DNA of 64,000 bases from Sutcliffiella sp. FSL R7-0096 (GCF_038595065.1 NZ_CP152003.1:3390001-3454000); one strand, 5' to 3'; counted from the first letter of the stretch, positions 7,275 to 17,148 are shown. The notes: generated by a model not told the origin, from the sequence alone. Program-made: numbers and translations.

Positions 7275-8243
7275 TTATCTACCACTTAGTACCTCTATCC
7301 GGTTCGTCCAAATGTATCCCGAGAAATAATCAGGTATTCTCTCCAGATCCTCTTTCGAATCAAATCCTTCGGAGAAACCTCCATCCCCAGCAACAATAAC
7401 CACCCTTGTATCTACTTTTTCCATACGTTCGTGAAACTTGCCGGACCATCCCCATAGAAATGGGCCAATCTTTTCAGGTACATGAAGTTGTGTTCCTTCA
7501 CATGCTTCAGGAACATAGCCCGTCCATCCAATGGCAAGGTATGGGATCAGGCAACTCTTCATCGATCCTTTGGACATCACTCTCATATCAGGCACCATGT
7601 TTTTTAAGCTAGAGATAGGTTGGTCTCCTCCATACACGGTTAATTGTTCCATGCCATTAACGGTGTTCTTTTCCAGATAGTCCGCTAGCAGCTCCCCCTC
7701 TTTGGGATCATCACTTTTAATGTGGATCAGTAGCTCTTGATTCGGAAATTGTTCCAACACTTCTTTAAGTGTAGGAATGAGTCCTATTCCTTTTCCTCGG
7801 AATGGGTATGTTTTGCCACCATCTGCGGTATAACCATGCCCAACATCCAATTGACGCAGTTCCTCCATGGAATGCTCGCGGGTCACCCCCGCACCGTCTG
7901 TACGGCATTCCAATGTCCAATCATGAAATACGGCAAATTCTCCATCCGTTGTTGGATGAACATCCAATTCTACTATGTCTGCTCCAAGTCGAAACGCCTC
8001 TTCCATGGAAGCGATAGTGTTTTCGATATAGGCATGTTCAGGCTCAAAGATACGTTCTGCGGTGCATGCATCCCGGGTAATATCCTCCATCGTAAACGTT
8101 TGATGCACGCCCCTATGAGCAAGATACTTCGCTTCAACATTCTCTCTTTCCATAAAGAGAGAGGTGTTATTTAAAAACATAAAAACTATCAAAATGATAA
8201 TACCGATCCCAATATACTTGAACGCTTTTTTGATGTTCTTCAA
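7275..8243 (-). CDS. Membrane-anchored glycerophosphodiester phosphodiesterase family protein
   Basis: GDPD enzymes split glycerophosphodiesters into glycerol 3-phosphate and an alcohol. The 322-residue protein has one N-terminal membrane segment (about residues 10-27), then family motifs: AHRG, ENTIASMEEAFRLGADIVELD, and HPTTDGEFAVFHDWTL carrying the catalytic histidine. The domain probably faces outside, where it could act on phospholipid or teichoic acid fragments. The start is TTG at 8243 with GAGAGGG six bases upstream. It is a single gene between two terminators, and B. subtilis does not have it at this location. Confidence 0.87.
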   Translation of the reverse strand: MKNIKKAFKYIGIGIIILIVFMFLNNTSLFMERENVEAKYLAHRGVHQTFTMEDITRDACTAERIFEPEHAYIENTIASMEEAFRLGADIVELDVHPTTDGEFAVFHDWTLECRTDGAGVTREHSMEELRQLDVGHGYTADGGKTYPFRGKGIGLIPTLKEVLEQFPNQELLIHIKSDDPKEGELLADYLEKNTVNGMEQLTVYGGDQPISSLKNMVPDMRVMSKGSMKSCLIPYLAIGWTGYVPEACEGTQLHVPEKIGPFLWGWSGKFHERMEKVDTRVVIVAGDGGFSEGFDSKEDLERIPDYFSGYIWTNRIEVLSGR

Positions 8244-8267
8244 TTTGTCCCTCTCCCATTCAAATAA

Positions 8268-8292
8268 AGCCGCCTCTTTTAAGAGACGGCTC
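8268..8292 (-). terminator. min operon terminator
   Basis: Stem AGCCGTCTC/GAGGCGGCT on the minus strand followed by TTTATTTG, directly after minD. Confidence 0.8.
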
Positions 8293-8302
8293 GATTGAAC
8301 CC

Positions 8303-9103
8303 TTAGCGTACGCCAAAGAATTTTTTTATTTTAAACATAACGCCTTTGTTTTCATCTTCAAGGGATTGCAACGGCACGGATTCACCCAAAATGCGTCTTG
8401 CAATGTTACGATACGCGATGGACGCTTTGCTTGTCGGATCCATGACAATCGGTTCCCCACTGTTAGATGCGCGGATGACACTATCGTCATCTGCAACGAT
8501 ACCAATGATATCGATTGCAAGTATGGATACAATTTCATCTACATCAAGCATCTCGCCGTTCTTTACCATATGGTTTCGAATACGATTGACAACAAGACGA
8601 GGAGGTTGGATGTTTTCCTCTTTCTCGAGCAATCCGATAATACGGTCTGCATCACGTACAGAAGATACTTCAGGTGTTGTGACAACGATGGCTCTGTCAG
8701 CACCGGCAATGGCATTCTGGAAGCCCTGCTCGATACCAGCAGGACAGTCTATGATGATATAATCATAGTCCTGCTTCAGTTCCATCACTAGTTTTTTCAT
8801 TTGATCCGGTTTTACAGCCGACTTATCACTTGTTTGCGCTGCAGGCAAGAGCTTCAGGCATTCGAAGCGTTTATCATTGATCAAGGCCTGATGTGTTTTG
8901 CAACGACCTTCAATGACGTCGACCAGATCATAAATGATACGGTTCTCAAGTCCCATGACAACATCGAGATTTCTTAACCCAATATCTGTATCTATCAAAC
9001 ATACTCTTTTTCCTTGTAATGCAAGAGCCGTTCCTATATTTGCAGAAGTTGTCGTTTTGCCGACTCCACCTTTACCGGAAGTAATTACGATAGCCTCTCC
9101 CAC
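8303..9103 (-). CDS. minD: Septum site-determining ATPase MinD
   Basis: MinD is the membrane-binding ATPase that places the division inhibitor MinC at the poles. The 266-residue protein carries the deviant Walker A SGKGGVGKTT (Lys11 and Lys16), the IDTDIGLRNLD switch region, and the C-terminal amphipathic membrane-targeting helix GVMFKIKKFFGVR. It follows minC with a three-base gap, the usual minCD pair, and ends at a terminator. In Bacillus it works with DivIVA and MinJ rather than MinE; no minE is present here. Confidence 0.98.
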   Translation of the reverse strand: MGEAIVITSGKGGVGKTTTSANIGTALALQGKRVCLIDTDIGLRNLDVVMGLENRIIYDLVDVIEGRCKTHQALINDKRFECLKLLPAAQTSDKSAVKPDQMKKLVMELKQDYDYIIIDCPAGIEQGFQNAIAGADRAIVVTTPEVSSVRDADRIIGLLEKEENIQPPRLVVNRIRNHMVKNGEMLDVDEIVSILAIDIIGIVADDDSVIRASNSGEPIVMDPTSKASIAYRNIARRILGESVPLQSLEDENKGVMFKIKKFFGVR

Positions 9104-9106
9104 TTG

Positions 9107-9793
9107 TTACATTCTCCTTTCAAGCCGTGTTAACATCGGTCTTAGTTGTGAAAGCAATTGTAAGCGGTCTATGACAATTTGTTCTTGATCATCTATATAG
9201 GCGCATTCCATCTCACTGCTTCCTTCTAGTTGCTCACTTAAATCTGGAGCGCGGTTTATTGTGTTATCAATGGAAAGCAATGTAGGCTTCATCAAACTTG
9301 CAGCTATGATAGCATCCTTTTTGCCTTGTAGGCCAGCATAGGCACTTCCCCTCAACGCACCCATAACGAATACATTGCCGCCTGCCTTCACCGTACCTCC
9401 AGGATTGACATCTCCTATCAAGAGGAGATCTCCCTCCACTTCTAGCACCTGCCCTGATCGGATCATCCTTGCAACAGGTAGAATCTCGGATTCTTTTTTC
9501 CACTGGATTGCCTGTTCTTTTGTTACTACATTGCTTTCTATGTCTTCCACAATAAAGTTCTTCTTGCTTCGAATTACATTTCGTAATTTTTCCTGCTGCT
9601 TATTGGTTAAGTAACGATTTCCGACTCTTAGACGTACACCTAAGAGCGGCGCTTCGTCCGGATTGCTATTCGACGTTAATTTTGCTTCTATTTCAGCTAA
9701 AAGCTCTGGAAACGAGCATGTATCATCGAGATGCAGGGTTAAGCCCTCTTTTGTGCCCTTAATGGTTACATACTGTTGTTTTTGTCTATTCAC
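9107..9793 (-). CDS. minC: Septum site-determining protein MinC
   Basis: MinC inhibits FtsZ polymerisation away from midcell and is recruited by MinD. The 228-residue protein has the N-terminal FtsZ-binding domain and the C-terminal beta-helical domain with the signature RSGQVLEVEGDLLLIGDVN and GGNVFVMGALRG. GTG at 9793 is chosen: GAGGTGA lies six bases upstream and the resulting start MNRQKQQYVTIKGTKEGLTL aligns with B. subtilis MinC. An in-frame ATG eleven codons earlier has no comparable ribosome binding site. Confidence 0.96.
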   Translation of the reverse strand: MNRQKQQYVTIKGTKEGLTLHLDDTCSFPELLAEIEAKLTSNSNPDEAPLLGVRLRVGNRYLTNKQQEKLRNVIRSKKNFIVEDIESNVVTKEQAIQWKKESEILPVARMIRSGQVLEVEGDLLLIGDVNPGGTVKAGGNVFVMGALRGSAYAGLQGKKDAIIAASLMKPTLLSIDNTINRAPDLSEQLEGSSEMECAYIDDQEQIVIDRLQLLSQLRPMLTRLERRM

Positions 9794-9893
9794 GACGTTC
9801 ACCTCAACAAGTATATAATTCGACATTGTCCTTCTATTTCCTTTTTCCTATATCCATAAAATAAAAAAAAGATTGCTAGATTTTTTATGTAAT

Positions 9894-9931
9894 GGAAAAG
9901 CCCGTCCCTTTTTGGGGGATGGGGCTTTTCC
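9894..9931 (-). terminator. Hairpin after mreBCD
   Basis: Long stem GGAAAAGCCC...GGGCTTTTCC between mreD and minC. It lacks a strict T run on the minus strand but probably reduces read-through from mreBCD into minCD. Confidence 0.55.
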
Positions 9932-9958
9932 AATAACTTTTAGTTCCCTTGTAACTCC

Positions 9959-10085
9959 GCTTTTGATTTACGCACTAGGCTTCGCTTTCCACGGGGCCCT
10001 TGTGGAGCCTCCTCGGCAAGCCTGCGGGGTCTCCACTAAGCGCTACCTCTCGGAGGAGTCTTCGCCTTGTGCTCCAATCAAAAGC
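9959..10085 (+). repeat. R2 GC-rich palindromic element, copy a
   Basis: About 127 bases bounded by GCTTTTGATT and AATCAAAAGC, with the R2 core CTTCGCTTTCCACGGGG, GCCTCCTCGG, GCGGGGTCTCC and GGAGTCTTCGCC. It lies between mreD and minC next to the hairpin. Together the hairpin and R2a account for the 331-base gap. Confidence 0.8.
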
Positions 10086-10124
10086 TAGAAGACTTACATT
10101 TACAATGATTATTTAAAAAATATC

Positions 10125-10646
10125 TTACAACTCATCCTTTTGTTCGATTGCAAGGCGCTCCATGAAGAGTTTGATTGGAAATAGTAGTATTAATGTGATG
10201 ATGGCATTAAATACTAGTGTAGGTACGACTCGCATGTATAAAAATTCGGAATGGACCAGTTGTGTTGTCCCAATCAAGGAATGGATTCCAAAGACAAGGT
10301 GCTCGGTGATGGTAATGGATAGTAGCACCAATAAAAAGGATATCAAGTAATTTGTATTCACAAATCTCAAGATACCGGAAACAATATAGACGGACACCCC
10401 GAATGCAAATAGATAGACACCCAGGATTTCCGTATAAACTATATCATAGAGAAAGCCGAACAGCATGGCACAGATCAGGCCCACATATGGGCTTGTATAG
10501 ATGGCACAGAGGACGATGACAATCAACATAAACCTAGGTACGATAATCCAGTCTTCCCGGATTTCGTGAAGGCCAAAGAAATCGACGCTCATGCTTTCGA
10601 GTATAAATAAGAAAAGAAGCAGGGCTGGTAAGATATATTTTCTCAC
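10125..10646 (-). CDS. mreD: Rod shape-determining membrane protein MreD
   Basis: MreD is an integral membrane partner of MreC in the elongasome that directs lateral wall synthesis. The 173-residue protein is almost entirely hydrophobic, with about five to six membrane segments and the family-typical stretch FGFLYDIVYTEILGVYLFAF. It overlaps the end of mreC by 4 bases, giving the conserved mreBCD order. Confidence 0.95.
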   Translation of the reverse strand: MRKYILPALLLFLFILESMSVDFFGLHEIREDWIIVPRFMLIVIVLCAIYTSPYVGLICAMLFGFLYDIVYTEILGVYLFAFGVSVYIVSGILRFVNTNYLISFLLVLLSITITEHLVFGIHSLIGTTQLVHSEFLYMRVVPTLVFNAIITLILLFPIKLFMERLAIEQKDEL

Positions 10647-11530
10647 TCAGAGCCCCCCTCTTCGGCAGCTTCTTCTGTTGGTTCCTCTTCTCCTGATATG
10701 AGTGTTCGTTTTACAATCATAACCTGAGTGATGTTATAGAAGTCAGCGGCTGGTTTGACATAGGCCATCTGCGTCAATCCATACTCATCTGCCACAACCT
10801 CCGTCACTTCACCAATCATCAGACCTTCCGGGAATACACCGCCCAACCCGGAGGATAGTACGGTTTCCCCTTCCTTCACTTCCGCTTGGTGAGGGATACG
10901 CTTTAACAGAAGGGCGCCTTTTTCTTCATCATAGCCTTCGATCAACCCAAATATGTCTTCTTCTCCTTGTATGTACGCAGAGATGCGGTTCTTTGGATCC
11001 AAGGAACTAAGGAGTTGCACAGTGGAAGTAAAGGCATTGGCATGTTTGACCTTACCGATCAGTCCACCCGAGGTGACGACCGCCATGTCCTTTTCCACAC
11101 CGTTTTGCTTCCCTTTATTCACCGTGATTTGCTCGACCCATTGATCAGGGTTTCTGCCAATGACGGTGGCAGGTTTTGGTTCATAATCACGAAGCGAATC
11201 GAGTTCCCCGATCACTTCACGAAACTCGTCGTTTTCTTTTTCTAGCTTTTGGACCTTTGTTTCTAAAAGAGCATATTCTTCCAGTCTAGCACGCAGCAAT
11301 TTATTCTCTTCATACGTATCTTTTAAATATCCTACATTATCAAAGAAGCCCGCGACAAAATGTGCGGGCCTATAAAAGATAGATTGGACAAAGCCTGTCG
11401 AGTCCTTTACGAACTGTTCAGGCCATGTCAAATCGTCCCGTTCTTTTAAAGAGAAACCAATCAATGCCACCAGAAAAATTAAGCTCACCAACAAAATAAT
11501 CAACCTTTTATTGAGGAAAAATTGTGGCAT
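10643..11530 (-). CDS. mreC: Rod shape-determining protein MreC
   Basis: MreC links the MreB filaments to wall synthases outside the membrane. The 295-residue protein has one N-terminal membrane segment (LIILLVSLIFLVALIGF), a coiled coil of roughly residues 65-110 (YEENKLLRARLEEYALLETK), and the beta-barrel domain with VTSGGLIGKV and VLSSGLGGVFPEGLMIGEV. The C-terminus is a short acidic tail. Second gene of mreBCD, 14 bases after mreB. Confidence 0.96.
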   Translation of the reverse strand: MPQFFLNKRLIILLVSLIFLVALIGFSLKERDDLTWPEQFVKDSTGFVQSIFYRPAHFVAGFFDNVGYLKDTYEENKLLRARLEEYALLETKVQKLEKENDEFREVIGELDSLRDYEPKPATVIGRNPDQWVEQITVNKGKQNGVEKDMAVVTSGGLIGKVKHANAFTSTVQLLSSLDPKNRISAYIQGEEDIFGLIEGYDEEKGALLLKRIPHQAEVKEGETVLSSGLGGVFPEGLMIGEVTEVVADEYGLTQMAYVKPAADFYNITQVMIVKRTLISGEEEPTEEAAEEGGSE

Positions 11531-11544
11531 GACTTAACACCTAC

Positions 11545-12585
<1,041 letters not shown>

Positions 12586-12753
12586 CTAATGCGTAATAGT
12601 GGTAAATGAAAAGTGATAAAACGGACGAAGCATGCCCTTTTATTTTCATAAACATGTGGATAAGTTTTTTTGTAGAAATTTGATGGATTAAGAAGGTTGT
12701 CCTTCGAAACTCATGAGTAATATTATAGCGTAGGATATGCAAAATGCCTAGTA

Positions 12754-13452
12754 TTACACATAGCCTTTTTCTTTTAAACTGATGAATTTCTGATCGCCGA
12801 TGATCAAATGGTCCAAAAGCTCTATACCAATCAGCTTTCCGCATTCACTTAATCGTTTTGTGACATCTATATCCTCCCGGCTTGGAGCAGGATCGCCCGA
12901 TGGATGATTATGGATACAGATGAACGAGGCAGCAGATCGCCTGAAAGCTTCTTTGAATACCTCGCGCGGATGCACGATGGATGCATTTAGGCTACCGATA
13001 AAGACAGTCTGTTGATGGAGGACCTGATTTTTCGTATTAAGATAGAGGCAAACAAAATGTTCCTGTGATAAAAACCTCATGTCTTCCATGACATAATTGG
13101 CAGCATCCTCCGGAGATCGGATTACATATCGGTCTTCATATTGCAAGCGGTGGATTCTCCGTCCGAGTTCGACGGCAGCCATAATCTGAACGGCCTTCAC
13201 CTTCCCAATTCCCTTTGTTTCGATGATTTCTTCAATAGAAGCATCTTTTAAAAGGCGCAGTCCTTCAAAATTCACTAGGAGCTTATTGGCCAGCTGCAGG
13301 ACAGATTCGTCCTTTGAACCAGTACGTAGCAGGATGGCCAGCAACTCATGGTTGGACAGGCTTTTCGGTCCATCCTGTATCATTCGCTCTCTTGGCCGTT
13401 GATCTTCGGGATAATCTTTAATCATCAGTGCGGTGGATGTGGTGGATTCCAA
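12754..13452 (-). CDS. radC: RadC/JAB-domain DNA repair-associated protein
   Basis: The 232-residue protein has an N-terminal helix-hairpin-helix part (IIETKGIGKVKAVQIMAAVE) and a C-terminal JAB1/MPN-like metal site with FICIHNHPSGDPAPS followed by DID. Despite the name, the biochemical role of RadC is not settled; a metal-dependent hydrolase or nuclease activity is suspected. Located between maf and mreB, the standard Bacillus position. ATG at 13452 gives the usual family length. Confidence 0.95.
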   Translation of the reverse strand: MESTTSTALMIKDYPEDQRPRERMIQDGPKSLSNHELLAILLRTGSKDESVLQLANKLLVNFEGLRLLKDASIEEIIETKGIGKVKAVQIMAAVELGRRIHRLQYEDRYVIRSPEDAANYVMEDMRFLSQEHFVCLYLNTKNQVLHQQTVFIGSLNASIVHPREVFKEAFRRSAASFICIHNHPSGDPAPSREDIDVTKRLSECGKLIGIELLDHLIIGDQKFISLKEKGYV

Positions 13453-13504
13453 TTTTCTTCCTCCCCTTTTAGTGGATGGAGGGTCATGCCACGACCGTTC
13501 TATT

Positions 13505-13690
13505 AGGCTCTTTTCTCAAAGATTGTTACTATTTTCTTGTAAAAAGTCGGCAATTGGACTTTTTACTAATTACGTACTCTAAAAGGTGCAAGCTTGTTAT
13601 TACGTACAGCAGGGAAAAGAGCACGACAATAAGGAAAATAACGATTGATATATCCATACGAAACAGCAACTAAGTTTACGAAAAGAGCCT
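13505..13690 (-). repeat. R1 element copy 2 (MITE-like, 6-bp target duplication)
   Basis: 186 bases bounded by AGGCTCTTTTC and GAAAAGAGCCT, flanked directly on both sides by TCTATT. The internal sequence GTAAAAAGTCGGCAATTGGACTTTTTAC forms a second small hairpin. The element is the reverse orientation of the 30.6-kb copy and the same length. It fills the gap between radC and maf. Confidence 0.9.
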
Positions 13691-13691
13691 T

Positions 13692-14249
13692 CTATTGAAA
13701 ACTTTTCAATTCACGAATCGTTCTTGAAAGCGGAAGCCCCACAATCGAAAAGTAGTCTCCTTTGATCTCTTTTACAAAAAGCGCACCGACTTCCTGAATC
13801 CCGTAAGAACCGGCTTTGTCCATCGGTTCTCCTGATTGGATGTAAAACTCGATATCCTCATCGGTCAGATCCCAAAATGTGACGGAGGTTTTTTCATAAA
13901 AGGTCACCTCTTTTTCTTCACTCAAGATGGCAACTCCACTTATGACATAGTGTGTATTGCCGCTCAGTGTTCGGAGGGTGGCTCTGGCCTCGTTTTCACT
14001 TTCCGGTTTGCCGAGAACCTTGTCACCAAGGACAACGATGGTATCGGATCCGATGATAACGGAGTCTCTATTTTTCATAAAGACATCTTGGGCTTTCTGA
14101 TAAGCCAAGGTAGTCGCAATTTCTTCTGGTGTCAGGGATGGGTCGAAGGTTTCTTCGATGTTACTCACCTTCACGGTAAAAGGGAGGTGTACTTGTTGGA
14201 GAAGTTCCTTTCTTCTGGGGGATCCTGAGGCTAAAATAAGAGGTTTCAT
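13692..14249 (-). CDS. maf: Maf family nucleotide pyrophosphatase
   Basis: Maf proteins hydrolyse non-canonical nucleoside triphosphates (dTTP/UTP and methylated forms) to the monophosphate; B. subtilis Maf is linked to septum formation and competence arrest. The 185-residue protein has LILASGSPRRKELLQQ at the start, SNIEETFD, and the GSDTIVVLGDKVLGKP motif with the catalytic Asp. It lies between spoIIB and radC as in B. subtilis. The R1 element copy 2 ends one base before its stop region. Confidence 0.95.
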   Translation of the reverse strand: MKPLILASGSPRRKELLQQVHLPFTVKVSNIEETFDPSLTPEEIATTLAYQKAQDVFMKNRDSVIIGSDTIVVLGDKVLGKPESENEARATLRTLSGNTHYVISGVAILSEEKEVTFYEKTSVTFWDLTDEDIEFYIQSGEPMDKAGSYGIQEVGALFVKEIKGDYFSIVGLPLSRTIRELKSFQ

Positions 14250-14365
14250 GTTTTATCACCTTTCGCAAATAGTAGTTGGTTGAGAGATACATGTTAATCC
14301 TATCACAAACATTATGGCAGGGCCAAATATCTTCCGATGAATTGGGAAAATTGTTTTTTTGACAG

Positions 14366-14396
14366 AAAAAAGGCCCCAAAATGGAATTTTGGGGCT
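14366..14396 (-). terminator. spoIIB terminator
   Basis: Stem GCCCCAAAATTCCATTTTGGGGC on the minus strand, then six Ts. It follows spoIIB after an R2-like element. Confidence 0.85.
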
Positions 14397-14427
14397 GGCG
14401 TCTGTATGGTATCGTTAATAAGTTTGA

Positions 14428-14512
14428 CGTTTCTTTTCGCTGCGGTCACTTGCTTTCCGCAGGCGGTCCGGGAGCCTCCCGCAGGAGTAAAGTGACTTCC
14501 GCTTCAATCCAC
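14428..14512 (+). repeat. R2-related GC-rich element, copy b (variant)
   Basis: About 85 bases with TTCGCTGCGGTCACTTGC, TTTCCGCAGGCGGTCC, GGGAGCCTCCCGCAGGAG and GTGACTTCCGCTTCAATCC. It shares the CTTTCCGC/GGCGGT/GAGCCTCC core with R2 but has a different inner arm. It lies between spoIIB and its terminator. Confidence 0.6.
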
Positions 14513-14519
14513 TTATCTA

Positions 14520-15644
14520 TTAATATAAGAATTTGGTTGCGTCTAATAGTTTTTGTTGGGCATCCCAGAGTGCTTCGGTGTTATTGGATGATTGATGGGA
14601 CTGCAAGCTTTCATAGGCTCCGGAAAGTGTTGCCTTCCATTCTTTTATGCTCTCTGTTAATTCCGAATCATTAATGGCGGCTACTTTATCGAAGGAGGCT
14701 CCAAGGGTTTCAGAGGTTGCAGCATCCAAGGATCTGCCTTGTAATAAAAGTGCGGTAGCAACCGTAAGCTGCTTGTACAATACCTGACCTTCTTGAAGCA
14801 AAAGTGCATCCTGGTCTGTGAGGGAATTTACCGTTTTTTCCGAAAGACTGATTTCTTTTGCATAAGGTTCAAACCCTTTTTCTTGTGCCGCCCCTGCCAT
14901 TTGCTTCATCCCTTCCACATTTTGCCCGACAGCCATAAAGACATATGTGGGATCAGAACCTAGGGCGGTTGCTGGAAAACCGGCAGCCTTCAGACGCTCC
15001 ATTTCTGCATTGGCTCCCTCCGCCGTGGTAAAGGCACCTGCTTGAAGGACAGAAATAGTTTGAGCAGGAATGGTGGCGTTTCCTTCCCCACTGACTGCAG
15101 GGGTCTCAGGTGCATCATTCGTTTGATTCGTCACCGGTGCAGCGGCTGGCACTTCTGGATTAACTGGTGTTCCGGACATATTCATGACTGCAAGAATCAG
15201 AAAACCTAAACAAGTTCCAATACCGATAGCCATACCAATGGATAATAGAAGCTGCTTTGAGAAGGATGGAGGAGCAAGCTTTTTCTTTTTACCAAAAGGG
15301 GTCGGACGCACCTTTGTTCCTTTGTCTTTGTTCATCTGACGGAGATCTTCAATATATGAAGTGTTATCTTGTGAGTCTTTTGACTTTTTAGACTCCTTTG
15401 AGTTTTTTGGTGGCTCTTTCGGTAGCACCCATTCAAATTCTTCTTCCTTTTTTTCAGCAGCAGCTGCTGATTCGTCCACAATGATGATCGGCAATTCCTC
15501 TTCCGGGAAATCATCCTTGATCGGGACCTCTTTTTGCTGAGACGGCACTTTCTCTTTGTAATTCTTTTTCTTCTTTCCACTTCCGTACGGCTTTTCTTTT
15601 CCATTTATTTTTATTTTTACCTGGTGATTGTCCACTTTCCACAC
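14520..15644 (-). CDS. spoIIB: SpoIIB, SPOR-domain sporulation septum protein
   Basis: SpoIIB acts at the polar sporulation septum, helping wall thinning and engulfment. The 374-residue protein has a charged cytoplasmic part (Lys/Glu-rich, about residues 1-125), one membrane segment near 130-155 (LLLSIGMAIGIGTCLGFLIL), and a periplasm-side SPOR-like repeat (about 195-265: SVLQAGAFTTAEGANAEMER) that binds denuded peptidoglycan. It sits between maf and the comC/pilus locus, as spoIIB does in B. subtilis. A terminator separates it from pilO, so it has its own promoter. Confidence 0.88.
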   Translation of the reverse strand: MWKVDNHQVKIKINGKEKPYGSGKKKKNYKEKVPSQQKEVPIKDDFPEEELPIIIVDESAAAAEKKEEEFEWVLPKEPPKNSKESKKSKDSQDNTSYIEDLRQMNKDKGTKVRPTPFGKKKKLAPPSFSKQLLLSIGMAIGIGTCLGFLILAVMNMSGTPVNPEVPAAAPVTNQTNDAPETPAVSGEGNATIPAQTISVLQAGAFTTAEGANAEMERLKAAGFPATALGSDPTYVFMAVGQNVEGMKQMAGAAQEKGFEPYAKEISLSEKTVNSLTDQDALLLQEGQVLYKQLTVATALLLQGRSLDAATSETLGASFDKVAAINDSELTESIKEWKATLSGAYESLQSHQSSNNTEALWDAQQKLLDATKFLY

Positions 15645-15705
15645 CTCCGTTTACGTTTGACAAATTTTGTCTTGGTTAGATTTGTTTTATCCTATCATAG
15701 GCCAT

Positions 15706-15738
15706 AAAAAAAAGAACAAGACTTTTGTCGTCTTGTCC
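15706..15738 (-). terminator. Terminator of the type IV pilus operon
   Basis: Stem GGACAAGAC/GTCTTGTTC with a seven-base loop, followed by a run of Ts on the minus strand, between pilO and spoIIB. Confidence 0.85.
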
Positions 15739-15799
15739 TAATTCTTTTCCGACACAATATCCATCCCCAAGATGAATTCGACTATTTCCACGGAAATAA

Positions 15800-16510
15800 T
15801 TAATTGGTGTCGATAAATGGATTTGTTCGATTACTTGGTTCCGGAACAGATAAAGGAGGTAGGTCTTCCACCAGATCATCAAGTTCAGGAAGGTAAAATG
15901 CTGAAAGAGTTACGGAGTAAGTAAGAGATTCCAATTCCTGTTCGGTCGAAGTCACTTCAGGTAGACCGGTGAAGCTTACGGATTCCACCTGCGTTATCCG
16001 CGTCAAACTCTCCAGGGAAGAAAGAAAGGTGGTCAAATCTTCATATACTTCCGATTCAACGGATAGATTAACTGTGACTTTTTTCAGTCCTTCTGGTAAA
16101 TACGCTTCCTCCTGGACTGTTTCCCCTTCGTCTTCATGCATCGTTTCATATTCTTCCAAGGTTGTACCGGCAGGAATGAACTCACCCTCACCGAAAGTCA
16201 TGCTTACGATTCTACTATTTGATAGGACTTCTGCCTTTTCCATTTCCAAAATAAGCTGCTCCAAATAAGGGGTGACAGGAATCTTACGTTGAAGCTCAAC
16301 CGTTGTATTGCCGATTGCGTTAGCCGTTTCCTCCTGTTGCTCCAACACTTGGATAAGCTGCTCTTCTATTTTTTTCTCGTCATGCAACTGTTGTGCTCTT
16401 GCTTCCTTTGGTGCATAAGACAAATAGTAGAAACCGGCGATACCCAATACGATCAGGAGAACACAAGAGCTTAACAAGATGTAATGTTTCTTTTCCAGTT
16501 CAATCATCAT
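15800..16510 (-). CDS. pilO: PilO-like type IV pilus inner-membrane assembly protein
   Basis: A 236-residue bitopic protein: short N-terminus, one membrane segment (ILLSSCVLLIVLGIAGFYYL, about residues 10-30), a coiled coil (residues 35-75) and a ferredoxin-like C-terminal region with TVNLSVESEVYEDLTTFLSSLE, matching the PilO/GspM layout. It would pair with PilN outside the membrane to form the alignment complex. Start codon and pilN stop overlap (ATGATG). Last gene of the pilus operon before a terminator. Assigned by architecture and gene order; primary sequence is weakly conserved in this family. Confidence 0.82.
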   Translation of the reverse strand: MMIELEKKHYILLSSCVLLIVLGIAGFYYLSYAPKEARAQQLHDEKKIEEQLIQVLEQQEETANAIGNTTVELQRKIPVTPYLEQLILEMEKAEVLSNSRIVSMTFGEGEFIPAGTTLEEYETMHEDEGETVQEEAYLPEGLKKVTVNLSVESEVYEDLTTFLSSLESLTRITQVESVSFTGLPEVTSTEQELESLTYSVTLSAFYLPELDDLVEDLPPLSVPEPSNRTNPFIDTN

Positions 16511-17148
16511 AACTCTTCGTCCTCCTCCACTTCCGTATCAGTTTCGCTTTCCACTTCTTCTTCCTCTTCTACTTCCTCTTCGACGGTTTGGAATGCATCG
16601 CGGTCAAATGCCAAGGTGTATTGTCCTATATACCTTGGGAGCACACCGACTGTTTCTTCCGTTCCGACATCAACTGTTGAAATGGAAGAGAGATCGATGG
16701 AATGGTATAGAGTCGATTCGTTCAAATGATAGAGGAAATAGGCAGCATCCCTTGATTCATCAAATTGAACGGATAGGTTTAATAATCCTGTTTCATCATA
16801 GGTAAAGCTTTGAATGAATCCTCGTTCTGGCAACAGCCTGATTAGGTCCTGCATCACAGGAACCATCTCAAGCGGGTACTCCTCCGCCCATACAACCGTA
16901 TCTTCGAGTCGTTTAGCTGAGGAAGAGTTTTGCGAACGGTTCACCGGATCTTCCTTGGCAACCCTTAATTGCTGCACCATTTCCAGTTCCTGTTGGGCTG
17001 TCTGTACATCGTTATTGACCATGTTATAAAAGGTAAAAAGAATGATAGCTGAAAACAAAAGAAAAAATGCACAAATGCCATACACAAGAGGCGTGGTAAT
17101 ATTTCTGGATTTCTTTTTCGGTAATAAATCGATATCTACTAACATCAT
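16507..17148 (-). CDS. pilN: PilN-like type IV pilus assembly protein
   Basis: A 213-residue bitopic protein starting MMLVDIDLLPKKKSRN, the typical PilN opening whose INLLP-like motif binds PilM in the cytoplasm. A membrane segment follows (residues 20-42), then a coiled coil and a mixed alpha/beta domain. The C-terminal tail is strikingly acidic (about residues 190-213, nearly all Glu/Asp with some Val and Thr), which is unusual for the family. It overlaps pilM by 4 bases and pilO by 4 bases, so the three are translated together. Confidence 0.85.
   Translation of the reverse strand: MMLVDIDLLPKKKSRNITTPLVYGICAFFLLFSAIILFTFYNMVNNDVQTAQQELEMVQQLRVAKEDPVNRSQNSSSAKRLEDTVVWAEEYPLEMVPVMQDLIRLLPERGFIQSFTYDETGLLNLSVQFDESRDAAYFLYHLNESTLYHSIDLSSISTVDVGTEETVGVLPRYIGQYTLAFDRDAFQTVEEEVEEEEEVESETDTEVEEDEEL

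Noticed and set aside
9873-10088. Plus-strand frame between minC and mreD
   Set aside because: It lies entirely in the hairpin and R2 copy a, with no ribosome binding site.
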